This document shows, one piece after another, positions 11,696 to 22,860 of a DNA stretch of 30,690 nucleotides. A program made the position numbers and the translations under genes. The stretch's first letter is position 1; every line of letters begins with the position of its first letter. Source of the stretch: Pelargonium cotyledonis (taxonomy: Eukaryota; Streptophyta; Magnoliopsida; Geraniales; Geraniaceae); assembly GCA_036897625.1 (NCBI GenBank), contig JAYMTA010000355.1, positions 1-30,690 of the forward strand, in the 5' to 3' direction. The notes under the pieces were generated by a model. That model was not told where the DNA came from, made no database searches, and worked only from the letters and a program-made list of their open reading frames with translations.

Positions 11696-12667
11696 AAGAG
11701 ATATGTTGTGTATGCGTACTAAAGTTCATAAGAAAATATGCATGAAATGTAATTCAAACCTTGTTAAAAAAAGAAGAACTATATTGCACTCAAAGAATTA
11801 TGAAGAACTACTCGTCCATATTATGTTGAACTCATAATCAAAACCTTATATTTATAATGGGGAGACAAGACATAATGATATCATTTAACCAATGTAAGAT
11901 ATGGTGTACATACCTCGTTTTGAGACAAATCTTTAAAACGTTACGAATGCTAATGATACACAAAGTATTTGACCCCTCAAACTCCATTATATCATTCATA
12001 TGATCGAATTCAAGCAAAAAAAAGCCTGAAAATTACCCTTAAATTGAAAATGTATTGTTGGAGCTCGAACATATCCATGGGCAGGCCAACCACATGGTCG
12101 TGTGCACAACCAACATAGGCATGCTCATTTTGATTTAGATTCGTCCAATTTTTTGTAGGCTTGATCCAAATCAACACATAGGACAATTCCTCATCCCCTA
12201 CCCTATCGGCACGGGAATTGTGGGTCCACGCCGGGTTCGGATGGAATTGTCATTCCTAGAAAAAATAAAGAAGTTAAAAATGATGAGATGTACGGTGAAT
12301 TGGGTATGTAATGATGAAATATAATGTACCAAAAAAGTAAAATAAAATATATTTTCTTTCAATAAAATTAATTAAGACAAAAAATGAAAAATAATTGGTT
12401 TGCACTTGAACCCAAACCAATGAGACATAATGATATTTGGGAGAACTAGACTGGACTCTTTCAGTCCATAGAGATTGATCTGATCTAAATTTTGCACAAC
12501 CCTAAAATTGATAATTTTTTTTTTTTGGTAAATGCATTTTATATGCAGTACTCTTTCACACCAATACATGTATAGACATACACATATAAATATTTTTTCT
12601 ACATATAAATATTTGAAAATTCACTATGGTTGAGTTATATGTTACAACAATATACGTATAGAATACA
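11696..12667. other. AT-rich intergenic DNA
   Basis: No gene or complete element is seen. Near 12597-12650 lies one copy of a direct repeat of about 45 bp whose partner sits at 13199-13245, on the other side of the hAT-like element. Confidence 0.5.
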
Positions 12668-13188
12668 TAGGGGTGTTCATGGGTGAGTTATCCGTCTGTT
12701 TATGAAAACAGGCAACCCAATCTGTTCGTTGTCATTAAAATTTTGCAACTTATGAACAACACATAAGTAGTATATTTTTGAACGGTTTGTGAGCTGCGAG
12801 TTGCGGGAGGTTTCGGGGGTTGCACGCAACCGCGCAATACTAATGAACCTTAGTCAACACTTAATTAAAATTTGAATGAAATTATACTTTTTTATTATTA
12901 GAGTTCATGAAAATGCAAATAATTTAAGTCATCCGAAACTAAGATAGGGCAAAAACACTCATTAAGAATATATACGTATAACTTAGAATAATAGGTTAGT
13001 CAAGTGAATCATATCTAATGTTATCTCTAAGAATTTTAATTGACATGCAACTTACCCTTGGGTTGAACTTAGTGAGCCCATGACCCACCCGTTGGACATA
13101 TTGGTTAGGATTGTGCAAATTTTTAATAGTGCGGGTATGGTTTAAGTCAGCGGATTGGCAGATTGTCGGTTCATTATTAACACCCTTA
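12668..13188. mobile_element. hAT-like non-autonomous element
   Basis: The 521-bp segment starts TAGGGGTGTTCATGGG and ends ATTAACACCCTTA, inverted termini of the kind seen at hAT elements in plants. Flanking 8-mers AGAATACA (12660-12667) and TGTATACA (13189-13196) match at 6 of 8 positions, consistent with an eroded hAT 8-bp target duplication. The interior has no ORF. Confidence 0.6.
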
Positions 13189-13850
13189 TGTATACATCCA
13201 CGTATAAATATTTGAAAATTTAATATTTTTGAGCTATATGTTATTTTTTGCCTAAAAGTTCACTGATAATTGTATGCAAGTTCAATATTTATTTACAAGT
13301 TATTTTTCGCAACAATAATTATAAATGTCTTCAATTTCAACTATAAATATATAGGAGTATACAACAAAAGGTTTATGCATAAATCGTGTTCGTTAAAAAA
13401 AGAGTGAAACTCATAAATGATGCGCACTTATAGTAAGTATGATTTTCCAACTATTTTTGAAAGCATTAATAAAATCTCAAATAATCAATTCCATCACCAT
13501 TGTCCAAGAACTCTAAAATTTTCCAATATCTATATTTGATTTTGTTTCATATCCTATTTAACTATCATCTTAGTCTTTTACCAAAATAATTATATGTGAA
13601 GAATATAACTTCAATGATTTTGGAAAGAGAAAATAAATTGGGGGCATAAATGGGCAAATTTTGGTGTTTCAACCACTGGTGATGAAATCGATTAGTCGTG
13701 ATATTTTTGATAAATTTGAAAATAGCTTAAGAATCAAGCATGATATAATGTATAATTGGGAGAACATTTATGAGTTTAAATGGGAAATGTAAATTGGTAA
13801 TTCTTTTCTTGTCATACAAATTATTTTCAGAAAAAAAATATAGTTTAACT
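13189..13850. other. AT-rich intergenic DNA
   Basis: It holds the second copy of the ~45-bp direct repeat at 13199-13245. Nothing else is recognised before LINE homology begins. Confidence 0.5.
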
Positions 13851-16800
13851 TCATCTTATCCATCCTTAGGTCTAGCAAAGTATGTTTGGTTGACTAATAC
13901 CGACATGTTGCACCAAAGGGTCGTTGACCATTTCTTTGGTATGCCTACGAGTACGAGTCCAACAACTGATCATACCTTGTTTGGTCCGATTCCAGCCGTG
14001 ATTACTGATAGCCAAATCTTTGAGCTTATTAAACCGCCATCAGTAGAGGAAGTTTAGGTCACAACTTGTAATTTGGGGCAGGACAGTGCACTTGGTCTTG
14101 ACAGGTTTTGGGGTGCGTTCTCTACTCATTGTTGTGAGATTGTCAGGTTTCATATTCTAGAAGCAGTACAGACTTTTTTCTCGGGTGCACCTCTCTCCCA
14201 ATCTTACACGTCTACTTTGATGGTCCTAATCTTGAAGGTTGACACTTTTACTTATTTCTCAGACTATCGGCCGATCAATCTTTGCAACTTTATCTACAAA
14301 GTTATTGCTAAAATAATCAATTATCGGTTCATTCATCTCTTCCATGTCCTTATCTCTCCAAATCAGTTAGGCTTTGTTTGGGGTCGTAACATCCAGGAAA
14401 ATGTGGCTTTGTGCACGTAATTAGTCCACCATATTTATGACTAGAATTGAGGGGAAAAGGTGGTACTTAAATTGGATATGTCAAAGGTCTATAACCGATT
14501 AGAATGACAATTTCTCTACAAGGTGCTTAAGGCTTTTGGTTTCAATGACTCGATCGTCTCATTAGTTGCAAGATGTGTCAAAAATTGTTGGTACTCCATT
14601 TTGGTTAATGATCAGATTGGGGGTTCATACATGCTACTTGAGGGGTCCGTCAAGGTGAACCCCATTGTCACGCTTTATTCATCATTGCGCAAGAGGTGCT
14701 TAGTAGAAACAATATTGTAGCAAGTGTTGCGGCTGGTCAGATCAAACCATTTCCTTGTCGGGGTATTTTAATTCACGTGTCTGATCACCTTGGGCATTGT
14801 CAATCCGTTATAGGTTTTATGGACCTTCTTCAGCAATTCGAAGCTTCCTCAGGGAAAAGTGTCAACAAATCAAAATGCCAATTCTACAGCAACGCTTATC
14901 TAGCTTCTGGTCGGACTCGGCTTGTGCATAACTAGACCAGTTTTTAGCAGGGTACACTTCCATTTTTAAATACGAATTAAGGTTAGAAATTGTTCATGTA
15001 CTATCCAAAACGTTTGAATTTATTCCTTGTACTATCAAGTGTGCGTTTGAGTAAATGGAGGTCCCAACATGGCATCAACTAACAGATTCTGTTAGTGTAT
15101 TTGATGGAATGTCCCTCCGTTAAATGTTTTCCTCAAACTTTGGACTATAAACTATCAGTTCGCTGAGCTTTGGACTAAAGTCAAACACTTGATAGTACAA
15201 GGACTAAACCTAAATGTTTTGGATAGTACAAGAAATATTTCTAACATGAATCCTTTAAATATCTAGGCATTCCAATTAGAAAATTCAAAACGAAAGTGTT
15301 AGATTTTCAATTTTTGGTTAATAAACTCTATAACCGATTGGTCGGTTGAAATGGTAAAATTTTACCCACTGGCGATCGCTTAACCTTAATTCGAAGTGTC
15401 CTTTCCTCTAAACTTATTTATGCACATGTTGTTCCTAAAATGATAATTTCACAGCTGCATTGGATTATTGTGCACTTCTTTTGGAATTTTTACTATGTCT
15501 CCAAACGACATTGGGTGGGTTGGTCTTGCATTTGTACCCCGCTCTTGGAGGGAGGGCTCGGGATACGTAATTTGGTAGACCAAATATACACCCTCCACGC
15601 AAAGCTCACATGGGCTTATATATCGGGTGCTGGTATTTGGGTTGTATTCAAACGTTCAAAATTCGGCCTCCTTTCAAGTGTTACTTATAATTTGGGCTCT
15701 TCCTTATGGAAAGGAATTATTGGGTTAGTTTAGAAGCTCCTACCTCATTTTTTTGGGAGGTGGAGAATGGAGGTGCTCTAGATCGCGAGTTTTGTTTTCG
15801 GGGTTCATAGTGGCGGAGGTGTCTGCTTTACCAATCTTAACCACTCCATCGATGTTGTTGGTGGTGTCAGCCGCTTATAGAAGTTGCGGTTGATGCGTTT
15901 GTGCCCGACTATTCCCGATCGCCTTATCTTCTTCCCAAGTATAGATGGTCGATTCTCGACCTAGATGTTTTCTTCTTCATGTCAATTGGCAGGGTCGTTG
16001 ATCCAATGGTATCACCATCTTTGGAATGAGTATATTCCTCCCCAGATTAGTGTAATTATTTGGAAAGTCATTAATGGAGCTGCCCTGGTGGACTCCCTCA
16101 TAGCTGAAATTAGGATTCTTATGGTCATGTTGTGTTCATGTTGCCCTTCTCCATCAATGGAATCAACGTCTTTATCTCCATGGATGTGCTGCTCACTTTC
16201 TCTGGACAACCATGTTAACTCTCCTTTGAATGATTTTATCTTCTCCATCTTTGTTTGAGTTCTTCAACCAAGCTTGAAAAAACTTATAGACTAAATCAAT
16301 AACGGGTTTTTTTACGCATTGAAGTTATTTGTTATGGGTTATGGGAGCTTTGGAAAGCCCAGAATTGATTATGTTATGATGGTGTTATCATAAACCCGCA
16401 AGCCATTGTTCAGGGGGTGCGGAAATGACTTTGAGATTTATTCCATCTCTTTCGTCTAAAATGTGTTCCTTTGGCTATAGAGGTTAACATGTTGCAAGGA
16501 CTGGGAATTGGCACGCTGCGTCTTTATTTCTCTCTGAAAAAGTTAGTTTCTTGAATTAAACCTCTCGCTGGGTCGCTATGCATGAACATGCTAGATGGTT
16601 ATAGCCGAAGAGGGCAGGCAACATGTGGGGGGTTGGTGTGTGATCATGTTAGGGCTTGCTGGTATTGGCTTTTAGTGCTCCATTGGGTGTGGGTACAAAT
16701 AATTTTGCTGAGATGCAAGCCATGCGTATTGGTCTTCAATTGTGCCGTGATCTGAATATCCGGCTGCATTTTATTGAAGTGGATTCGAAGCTGTAGCTGG

Positions 16801-17215
16801 CGTTATGCATGAGGCGGTTTCTTGCCCGTAGTCTTTGGTCTATTTTCAGCGGTAATGTGACGCTCTGTTGGGATGAATCCAAATTATCCATGTTCTTCGT
16901 AAAGCCAATCGAGCTGCAGATTGGCTGACTAGCTTCAGCCATTCTATTACGTGTATGGTTGTCTAGACTTCTATGGTCGTGTTCCCATCTGAGTTGGGTT
17001 CCATTTTCCGTAGTGATGCTAAGGTCATTCCACGTTCCGTCAATGTCAACTTGTAGTGGGTTGAGTTTGCTTTATGTTTTTGTTTTATCTTTTATAACTA
17101 TTCTTGTAATTGCATCCATGTAGCTTAGCTCGACTAGGTGCACTATTGAAAAAATTAGGCTCAATCGTCCTCTTCTTTTTTGTATATTTCGCCTTTTTCT
17201 TATAAACAGATAGAG
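13851..17215 (+). mobile_element. Dead L1-like LINE with RT and RNase H remnants
   Basis: Plus-strand frames give successive parts of a plant LINE polyprotein. They include the reverse transcriptase start (SDYRPINLCNFIYKVIAKI, then ISPNQLGFVWGRNIQENVAL near 14250-14410) and LDMSKVYNRLE near 14470. The connecting region (FKYLGIPIRK after 15254, GWSCICTPLLEGGLGIRNL near 15520-15580) follows. An RNase H C-terminus is near 16880-16932 (VLRKANRAADWLTSF, the usual VPREANRVAD signature). The catalytic YADD block expected near 14790 is missing, several stops and frame changes occur, and the endonuclease domain is absent. It is therefore 5'-truncated and inactive. A MITE at 14974-15253 interrupts it. 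Confidence 0.85.
14974..15253. mobile_element. Mutator-like MITE inserted in the LINE
   Basis: This 280-bp element has long terminal inverted repeats of about 65 bp. Both ends carry TTAGAAAT, TGTACTATCCAAAAC and CTTGTACTATCAAGTGT in mirrored order. It is flanked by TTTAAATAC (14965-14973) and TTTAAATAT (15254-15262), a 9-bp target duplication matching at 8 of 9 positions, the size typical of Mutator-like elements. The LINE reading (FKYLGIPIRK) resumes directly after it. The centre holds a perfect short palindrome, CTAACAGATTCTGTTAG, near 15077-15095. It has no coding capacity. Confidence 0.85.
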
Positions 17216-17895
17216 GTCCAACCAAACCTCCCATCATTTTAGGTGGTGTTCTAAAAAAATCATAAATATTTGATATCTTTGTGAAGTTTTGATCGACATA
17301 ATCATGATTCTAAAGGTAAACTTACAGAATTTAATGCGCATATTTGAGATATTTTGATTTACATGGCGATGTTATGTAATGATTTTATTTTCAACATACA
17401 TATGAAATTACAATTTAATAAATTTGGGATTAAATCCATACACATTTATGATAAATTAGTTGGTGAAGATGCATTAAGTGTTGTTACCTCATCAACTTTC
17501 ACAATTTGAAGTACTCTAATTGATTCTAACTCAATTGGTCATTCATATTCCATAAGTTACAAAACAAATTACTCAATAATTATTAATAATAATTGCTAAT
17601 AGTGATAACTATGACAATCACTATTATGCTTTAAAAGTATAATGAGATATTAGACTTTATATAGTAGTTTCTATTACCAGAGTTTCTTCACTTTTTCGAT
17701 GTGAGATTCTTATCAACTTTATAACTAACTATTGTCTCAACATTTTACATATTTTTTTGATGTGGGATTTAAAAATCTCCACTTATCTAATCTCCAAATG
17801 CATGACTTTGAGAAGTATTTGGTCTAGATTGGCTAAAAATGTGGCATTGTTGTGGTTAGGGCGCAACTTGATCTAGTCTTTGACTATTTTTTTAG
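17216..17895. other. AT-rich intergenic DNA
   Basis: No gene is seen. A motif GATGTGRGATT occurs twice, near 17699 and 17759, in similar T-rich contexts, perhaps from an old repeat. Confidence 0.5.
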
Positions 17896-18762
17896 GGATA
17901 TTGATTGAAAGCACTCTTGATTTTGACACATTTCACAATGAACTGCCCTGAACTTTGTTTTGTAACTTTTAGTTATTTTGTATTTTTTTTTATTCCGTAA
18001 GCCCCTCAGTCAAAAATGGACAAAAAACGCTGAAATGACCTAAATACCATTGCCCATTTTAACTATTGACTATCCAATACTTTCATATTTGTGTCAAATG
18101 TTAGGGTTTGTGTTGGTTGAACAAATTTTGAATTTGTGCTGGAGTTGTGTTGGATTTGTGTGTCAAATGTTAGTATTTGTGTTGATTGAACAAATTTGGG
18201 GTTTGGATTGGATTTGTGTTGATTGAACAAATTTTGGGTTTAGGTTGGATTTGTGTTAAATTTGTGTTGTTTTTTTTGTTGGATTTGTATTAAGTTTGTG
18301 TTAGATAAGTGTTGGGTTTGTGTTGGTTGAACAAATTTTGGGTTTGGGTTGAACAAATTTTGGATTTGAGTTGTGTTTGTGTTAGTTTTTTGTTGGATTT
18401 ATGTTGGATTTGTGTTGAGTTTGTGTTGGGTTTGTATTGGATTTGTGTTGATTGAACAAAAAATAAATGAATTTTTTGGCAAAAGTTTGAAGTTTTTAGT
18501 GAAAGTTTGAAGTTTCCAACAAAACTTTGAAGTTTCCGGCAAATATTCATGAACTTGTTCTTAACCAAAGAAGAAGATGAAGGGTAAAATTGTCATTTTA
18601 GTTTTTTTTCCAATCATGTGAACAACACATGTTTTTTTTTTTGGATGGAAGGGCTTACGGAATCAAAAAATATATATATAGGGTAGTAAAAGTTACAAAA
18701 CAAAGTTAAGTGTAGTCCATTGTGAAATGTGTCAAATACAGGGGTGTTTTCAGTCAATATAC
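17896..18762. mobile_element. Mutator-like non-autonomous element A (867 bp)
   Basis: Terminal inverted repeats extend about 85 bp. The left end starts GGATATTGATTG and the complement of the right end GTATATTGACTG. Both then share TTGACACATTTCACAATG, CTTTGTTTTGTAACTTTTA and ATTCCGTAAGCCC. Flanking T-rich 9-mers TTTTTTTAG (17887-17895) and TTTTTTAAG (18763-18771) are near-identical. The interior holds a TTTGTGTTGGAT-type repeat (about 18090-18450), GAAGTTTCC repeats (18480-18545) and the palindrome CATGTG-AACAA-CACATG at 18615-18631. No credible ORF is present. Confidence 0.8.
18090..18455. repeat. Degenerate GT-rich minisatellite inside element A
   Basis: Irregular repetition of TTTGTGTTGGAT and TTGAACAAATTTTGGGTTTG over about 360 bp. 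The minus-strand ORF covering part of it (18290-18568), rich in Thr, Gln, Asn and Lys, is a product of this repetition rather than a gene. Confidence 0.8.
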
Positions 18763-18770
18763 TTTTTTAA

Positions 18771-20021
18771 GGGTAAAATACACATATCCACCTTCAACTA
18801 TACACATTTTAACCCTGACTACCCTCAAGTATTGAAATTAACTATTGGCTACCTTATATATAGCTCACCTCTGGCAGTTTTCCCTTCTAGCTCTGACCAC
18901 GGATTTTGGCGGCGTCCTCGCAAGCTCTTATCACCATGACCATGTCGTCCTCCAGCTGAGATCACGACGTCCTCGAGTGGAGACCACAGTTGTGCTTGCC
19001 ACATATCCACCATCGTCGTCTCTCTTTAGATCTGGTCATCGTCGTGCTCTCTCCCTAGATCTGACGACGGCTTCCAGTTGCAGAGATCTAGAACCTATCG
19101 ACGAGCTCCATCCTGTCGTCTTCTACCTCCACAGCAGAGTCCACGATGTCCTCGAGCGAAGACTATGGCGTCGTCGGTGAAGACCACGACCAGATACGTG
19201 CTCGCCGGAGGTCGAAGTACAAGTCTGTTGACCACGCCATGCTCGCCAGATCTCCATCATCGTTTATGCTCTCTCTCCAGATTTGTCATTGTCGGGTTAG
19301 CCTGCTCTGGCCGTGAGTGGTGGCGCTCATCTTCTACAGCGTTCTCCTCCTCGGCGGAGCTCTTCGCTTATTCTTCTTGCGTCGCTACATCTTCAGCAAC
19401 AACATTCTCTAATCAAAATTGACATTGGAGATTCGAAATTGACAAAAAAAACCATGAACACTCAAAACAGAGCATTTGATGAAAGTGTAAGATGAATCAT
19501 GCAAGCCAAAAATGATGAATGTGAACTCAAGAAATGGTGGAGTGGTGAAGCCAATTGGTGAAAATTCAGTTTCAGGAAAAAAAAAATGGGCTTTGACAAT
19601 TTTGTGAAAATTATATGAAAATTAAGGAAATTTGACTAACTAACCTAAATAGGCAAACAAAAAACTCAAATTTCGACTAATTTGTGTTGATTCTGGCGAT
19701 TTTATGGTGTTTTTGGTGAATTTTTGATGATTCTAGCAAGACTTTTGATTCTTCCGGTGGAACTATGAAGTTTCCAGTGAGACTTTGAATTTTTCGGCTA
19801 ACCATGGCTTTTTCCAGCGACCCATTAATGAAGAAGAAGGGTATAGTGAAGGACAATTTTGGAATTTCAAATTCAATTTGATCATGTGATGGGCACATGC
19901 TTCATTTATTGGAATATTTCGTTAACTTTAACGGAAATTTTGGATGAAAAGATGTTTGACATACTTCAGAGTAGACAGGGTTAAAATGTGTATAGTTGAG
20001 GGTGAGTATGCGTAATTTTCC
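18771..20021. mobile_element. Mutator-like non-autonomous element B (1.25 kb)
   Basis: Inverted termini start GGGTAAAATACACATATCCA on the left. The complement of the right end is GGAAAATTACGCATACTCAC, and both then share CAACTATACACATTTTAACC. A perfect 9-bp duplication CTTTTTTAA flanks it (18762-18770 and 20022-20030), as expected for Mutator-like elements. The interior is unusually GC-rich (18860-19390), with diverged internal duplications of a TCCTCGAG-containing and an AGATCTG-containing block. Overlapping short ORFs there have no domain. TTTCCAG/TTTCCGG-type repeats, a GAAGAAGAAGG stretch and the palindrome CATGTG-ATGGG-CACATG (19883-19899) lie toward the right end. Confidence 0.85.
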
Positions 20022-20030
20022 CTTTTTTAA

Positions 20031-22440
20031 AACGAGAAGAATTGAGCAGTACTTTGTATTGAAATAGCCAAAAGGCTTAATAAAAGTACAAAAAGGTGCT
20101 CGAAATCCTAACTCAGTTATAAGATAGAATTGGTCACCCAAGATGCAAAAGTAAACGAAATAACAAAGATTCTATCAATATAGAAAACAATAGATAAAAA
20201 AAAACTCTACATTTTAAGAAGAGTATCCTCCCCGCTCGGAAATTGATCCTGAAAATAATACCGTTTCTGGCAAGCCAAATGTGCCACGACACCACCAAAC
20301 AAGCTGGTGCCCATATTTTTTGACATAACCGTGTTCCATTTAACAAAGAAGACCACGTGACTAAGAGGGAGAAGCATGTATTCGAAAGTGCTGATCAGAC
20401 GTCACACCAATCAAGCACATCCGACCAAATTCGAAAAGCCCAGGGGCACGATAATAAAAGATGAGAGCAACTTTCTATATCAAAATCACATAATCGGCAC
20501 AAACAATTTGCATTAACTGGTATAACGTGACGGTAGGCCAAAAAACTCAAGCAATGAATGCTCTCAAGAGCCTAACCAAGCAAAACATTGGAGTTTTGGA
20601 TGGAAAAAAAGGCACCCATATGATTTTTGCACAAGCTAATCGGAAATGAGGGGTTGCTGAATACAAAATTTTAAAGGCCTTAGATGTTGTAAACTTACCC
20701 GTCTTCGCGTGAAAACAATTTATCATGTCCGGGACTGATTGAGTCAAGATAACATCAACAACCAAAAGCCACCCGACCTACCAACCGAAGGCGAGTAACA
20801 AAGATGAAGTGTTTGGAAGTACCAGAAACTCAAGCCCGAGAACGTGGAAATTGTCTGAAGTTTTGTTTCCTATAAAAATACTATGCTAGGACGCATACTC
20901 CTTATGAGAGATCGAAGTCGATCCCTCTTATGATGCGCAAGGGCAACCTGAATGTTCCGTGATGACAAACACATTTCGAGGAACCTTGCGCACTATAAGA
21001 ATCAGTGTAGGTTGGGATTAGCTTCAAGCAATTGAAGCCGTTGAATGCAAACCGATTCTAAAATACGCACTCTTGCTCTCAAACGTTCGCAATAGCCGAG
21101 AAAGGGGAGCGAGAAATTGCGTGTGTAAAGTGTTGCTGTAAAATGAAACTGATCTTTTGGTTGTGGTGCACACCGTGCCGGTGCCAGAATGCAGAGAGGA
21201 TGCAGTTTTCAAATCGCATTCAAAAAAGCTACAGATATACCTGACAGAGTACGATCTGATGAAGGATTTACCAAAGTGTTCTGACCTTTCTTAGTTTGCT
21301 TTGCCGCATGTTCATCTCATGCCTTAATGTCAAGCTCAAATGGGCTTTGTGAGTCGAGGTTATTTTCATTAATAAGAGAATCTGAAGGAAAGAGATCATT
21401 TGCATTCAAATTAACTAATGGATCTTGACGCTGGGTTGGAGTGGAAGGCGATGACGGGATGTACATGCAGCATGCACAAGCCATCAAAGAAATGAGATAA
21501 ATCAGCGCCCGAGCATTTCTTTACTGCAACTAGGAAGTTGTTTGACCCAACTTTTAAAAAGACTTGCTCCAAAATAAGGGAAAACGACTAAGCATGTATA
21601 AGCACATTTACCTGCTCTAAATTTCTTCCCATTAATGATCTCGGGTGAACAAAAATGAATTCTCCAAAAGTCTTGGCCACACTCATCATGGAATTGATGT
21701 GACAAGCATATAGAATGCTTTGTAAAGAAAGTCAGCAATATCGACCCCCTTTCCATTTCAAATGGTTCCAACATGAAAATGCACGAATCATTGTGAAAGC
21801 TAAGACCAATGGATGAACAGTTATATCAAAAGTCCCTTTGCTCCTAATGGTTTCACTCATGAACTCTGTCGAAACAGGTGACGAGAGACAACGAGAACAC
21901 TCCAACGTAAATTTTTAAGCACTAAGCGAGTCATAAAACTCAAGCATTTTTCCTAGATCGCAGTTACCAGCGCTGGAGGTTGCACCTGCTGCATTGTGCG
22001 GGCCTTATTGTCAGCGTTATTTCCAATGCCTGGCCGATTCGACGATCACATAGAAAATAGTCGGAATCACTAGATGTTTCGAGATCGATTTAGGGTTTTC
22101 ATGTCGACCTAAAGATGTTGCACCCCTAGCCCAGTCAACAATAATCATGTATTCCAAGATGGAAATACCATTAAGAATTTGACGAACCCTAGCTAATGGT
22201 AGCATAAACGATTAAGGCTTTTCAGGACTGAACACTCCACAAACTCTATGTGACGGCGCATTATATTACCAAGCTAATGGTGGTTCATGGCTGGTGGTAG
22301 GTTACCAAAGTAAAGAGAGGCATGCGGTGGCCGATCATTGTTGCCTGTGCGGGATTGACGATTGAAACGACGACCATATTGGTGGCCGCTGTATTTGTGG
22401 TAGTCCATCGGCGCTTTACGACCAAAAGGATATCTACGAA
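20031..22440 (-). mobile_element. Decayed L1-like LINE remnant, minus strand
   Basis: Minus-strand frames carry a zf-RVT-like segment near 20765-20547 (KTGKFTTSKAFKILYSATP, then IWVPFFPSKTPMF) and SWHIWLARNGIIF near 20290-20245. This resembles the 3' part of L1-like LINEs. Its 3' end abuts the A/T-rich run at 20022-20030, which may be its poly(A) remnant. Parts at 21500-22440 are former coding sequence of lower certainty, perhaps ORF1 or a 5' region. The reverse transcriptase core is missing, so the copy is internally deleted and dead. Confidence 0.55.
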
Positions 22441-22693
22441 CTTATTGTCTTTTTTATTATTCTTTTTATATATATAAACAATAGTTATTAATTAAAATAG
22501 ACAAAGACATGTATGATTGTAGTGACAAATAATTTGTTGTCTCAATATAATTGAAGAAAGAATTTCAAGTTTTGTTTGGTGGGTAGTAACTATAAAAATT
22601 GATACTTAGTTTAACAAATAAAATCACATTTTTAATTTTGAAATTGATATTTTCACTCTTAATGGGAACTATAATGAATAGTTTTTCTGTTGA
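22441..22693. other. AT-rich spacer
   Basis: Only low-complexity AT-rich sequence, with a short TATATATA stretch near 22468. No features are recognised. Confidence 0.5.
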
Positions 22694-22848
22694 GATAATT
22701 ACACCACCACATCTCAAATATACATCTTTTAACATTGGCTACCCTCAAGTATTGTTTCTAACTACTGAATATCCTGAACTAAGCCAAAAATCTTTTCGCT
22801 AGCCAGGGTTAAAAGGTGTATACTTAAGGGTGATGTGTGTAATTATCC
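22694..22848. mobile_element. Short MITE related to element B
   Basis: About 155 bp with inverted termini GATAATTACACCACCACATC on the left and the complement GATAATTACACACATCACCC on the right. It shares with element B the internal blocks TGGCTACCCTCAAGTATTG and a TTTTAACCCTGGCT-like stretch, so it is probably a deletion derivative or close relative. No clear target duplication was found. Confidence 0.7.
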
Positions 22849-22860
22849 ATTTTTTATTAG

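Noticed and set aside
18290-18568. Asn/Gln/Thr-rich minus-strand ORF resembling a prion-like protein
   Set aside because: It is a translation of the TTTGTGTTGGAT minisatellite within element A.
18727-19495. Overlapping Arg/Ser-rich ORFs in element B
   Set aside because: Several frames are open at once because of GC-rich internal duplications; no domain, no start context, and they sit inside a transposon.
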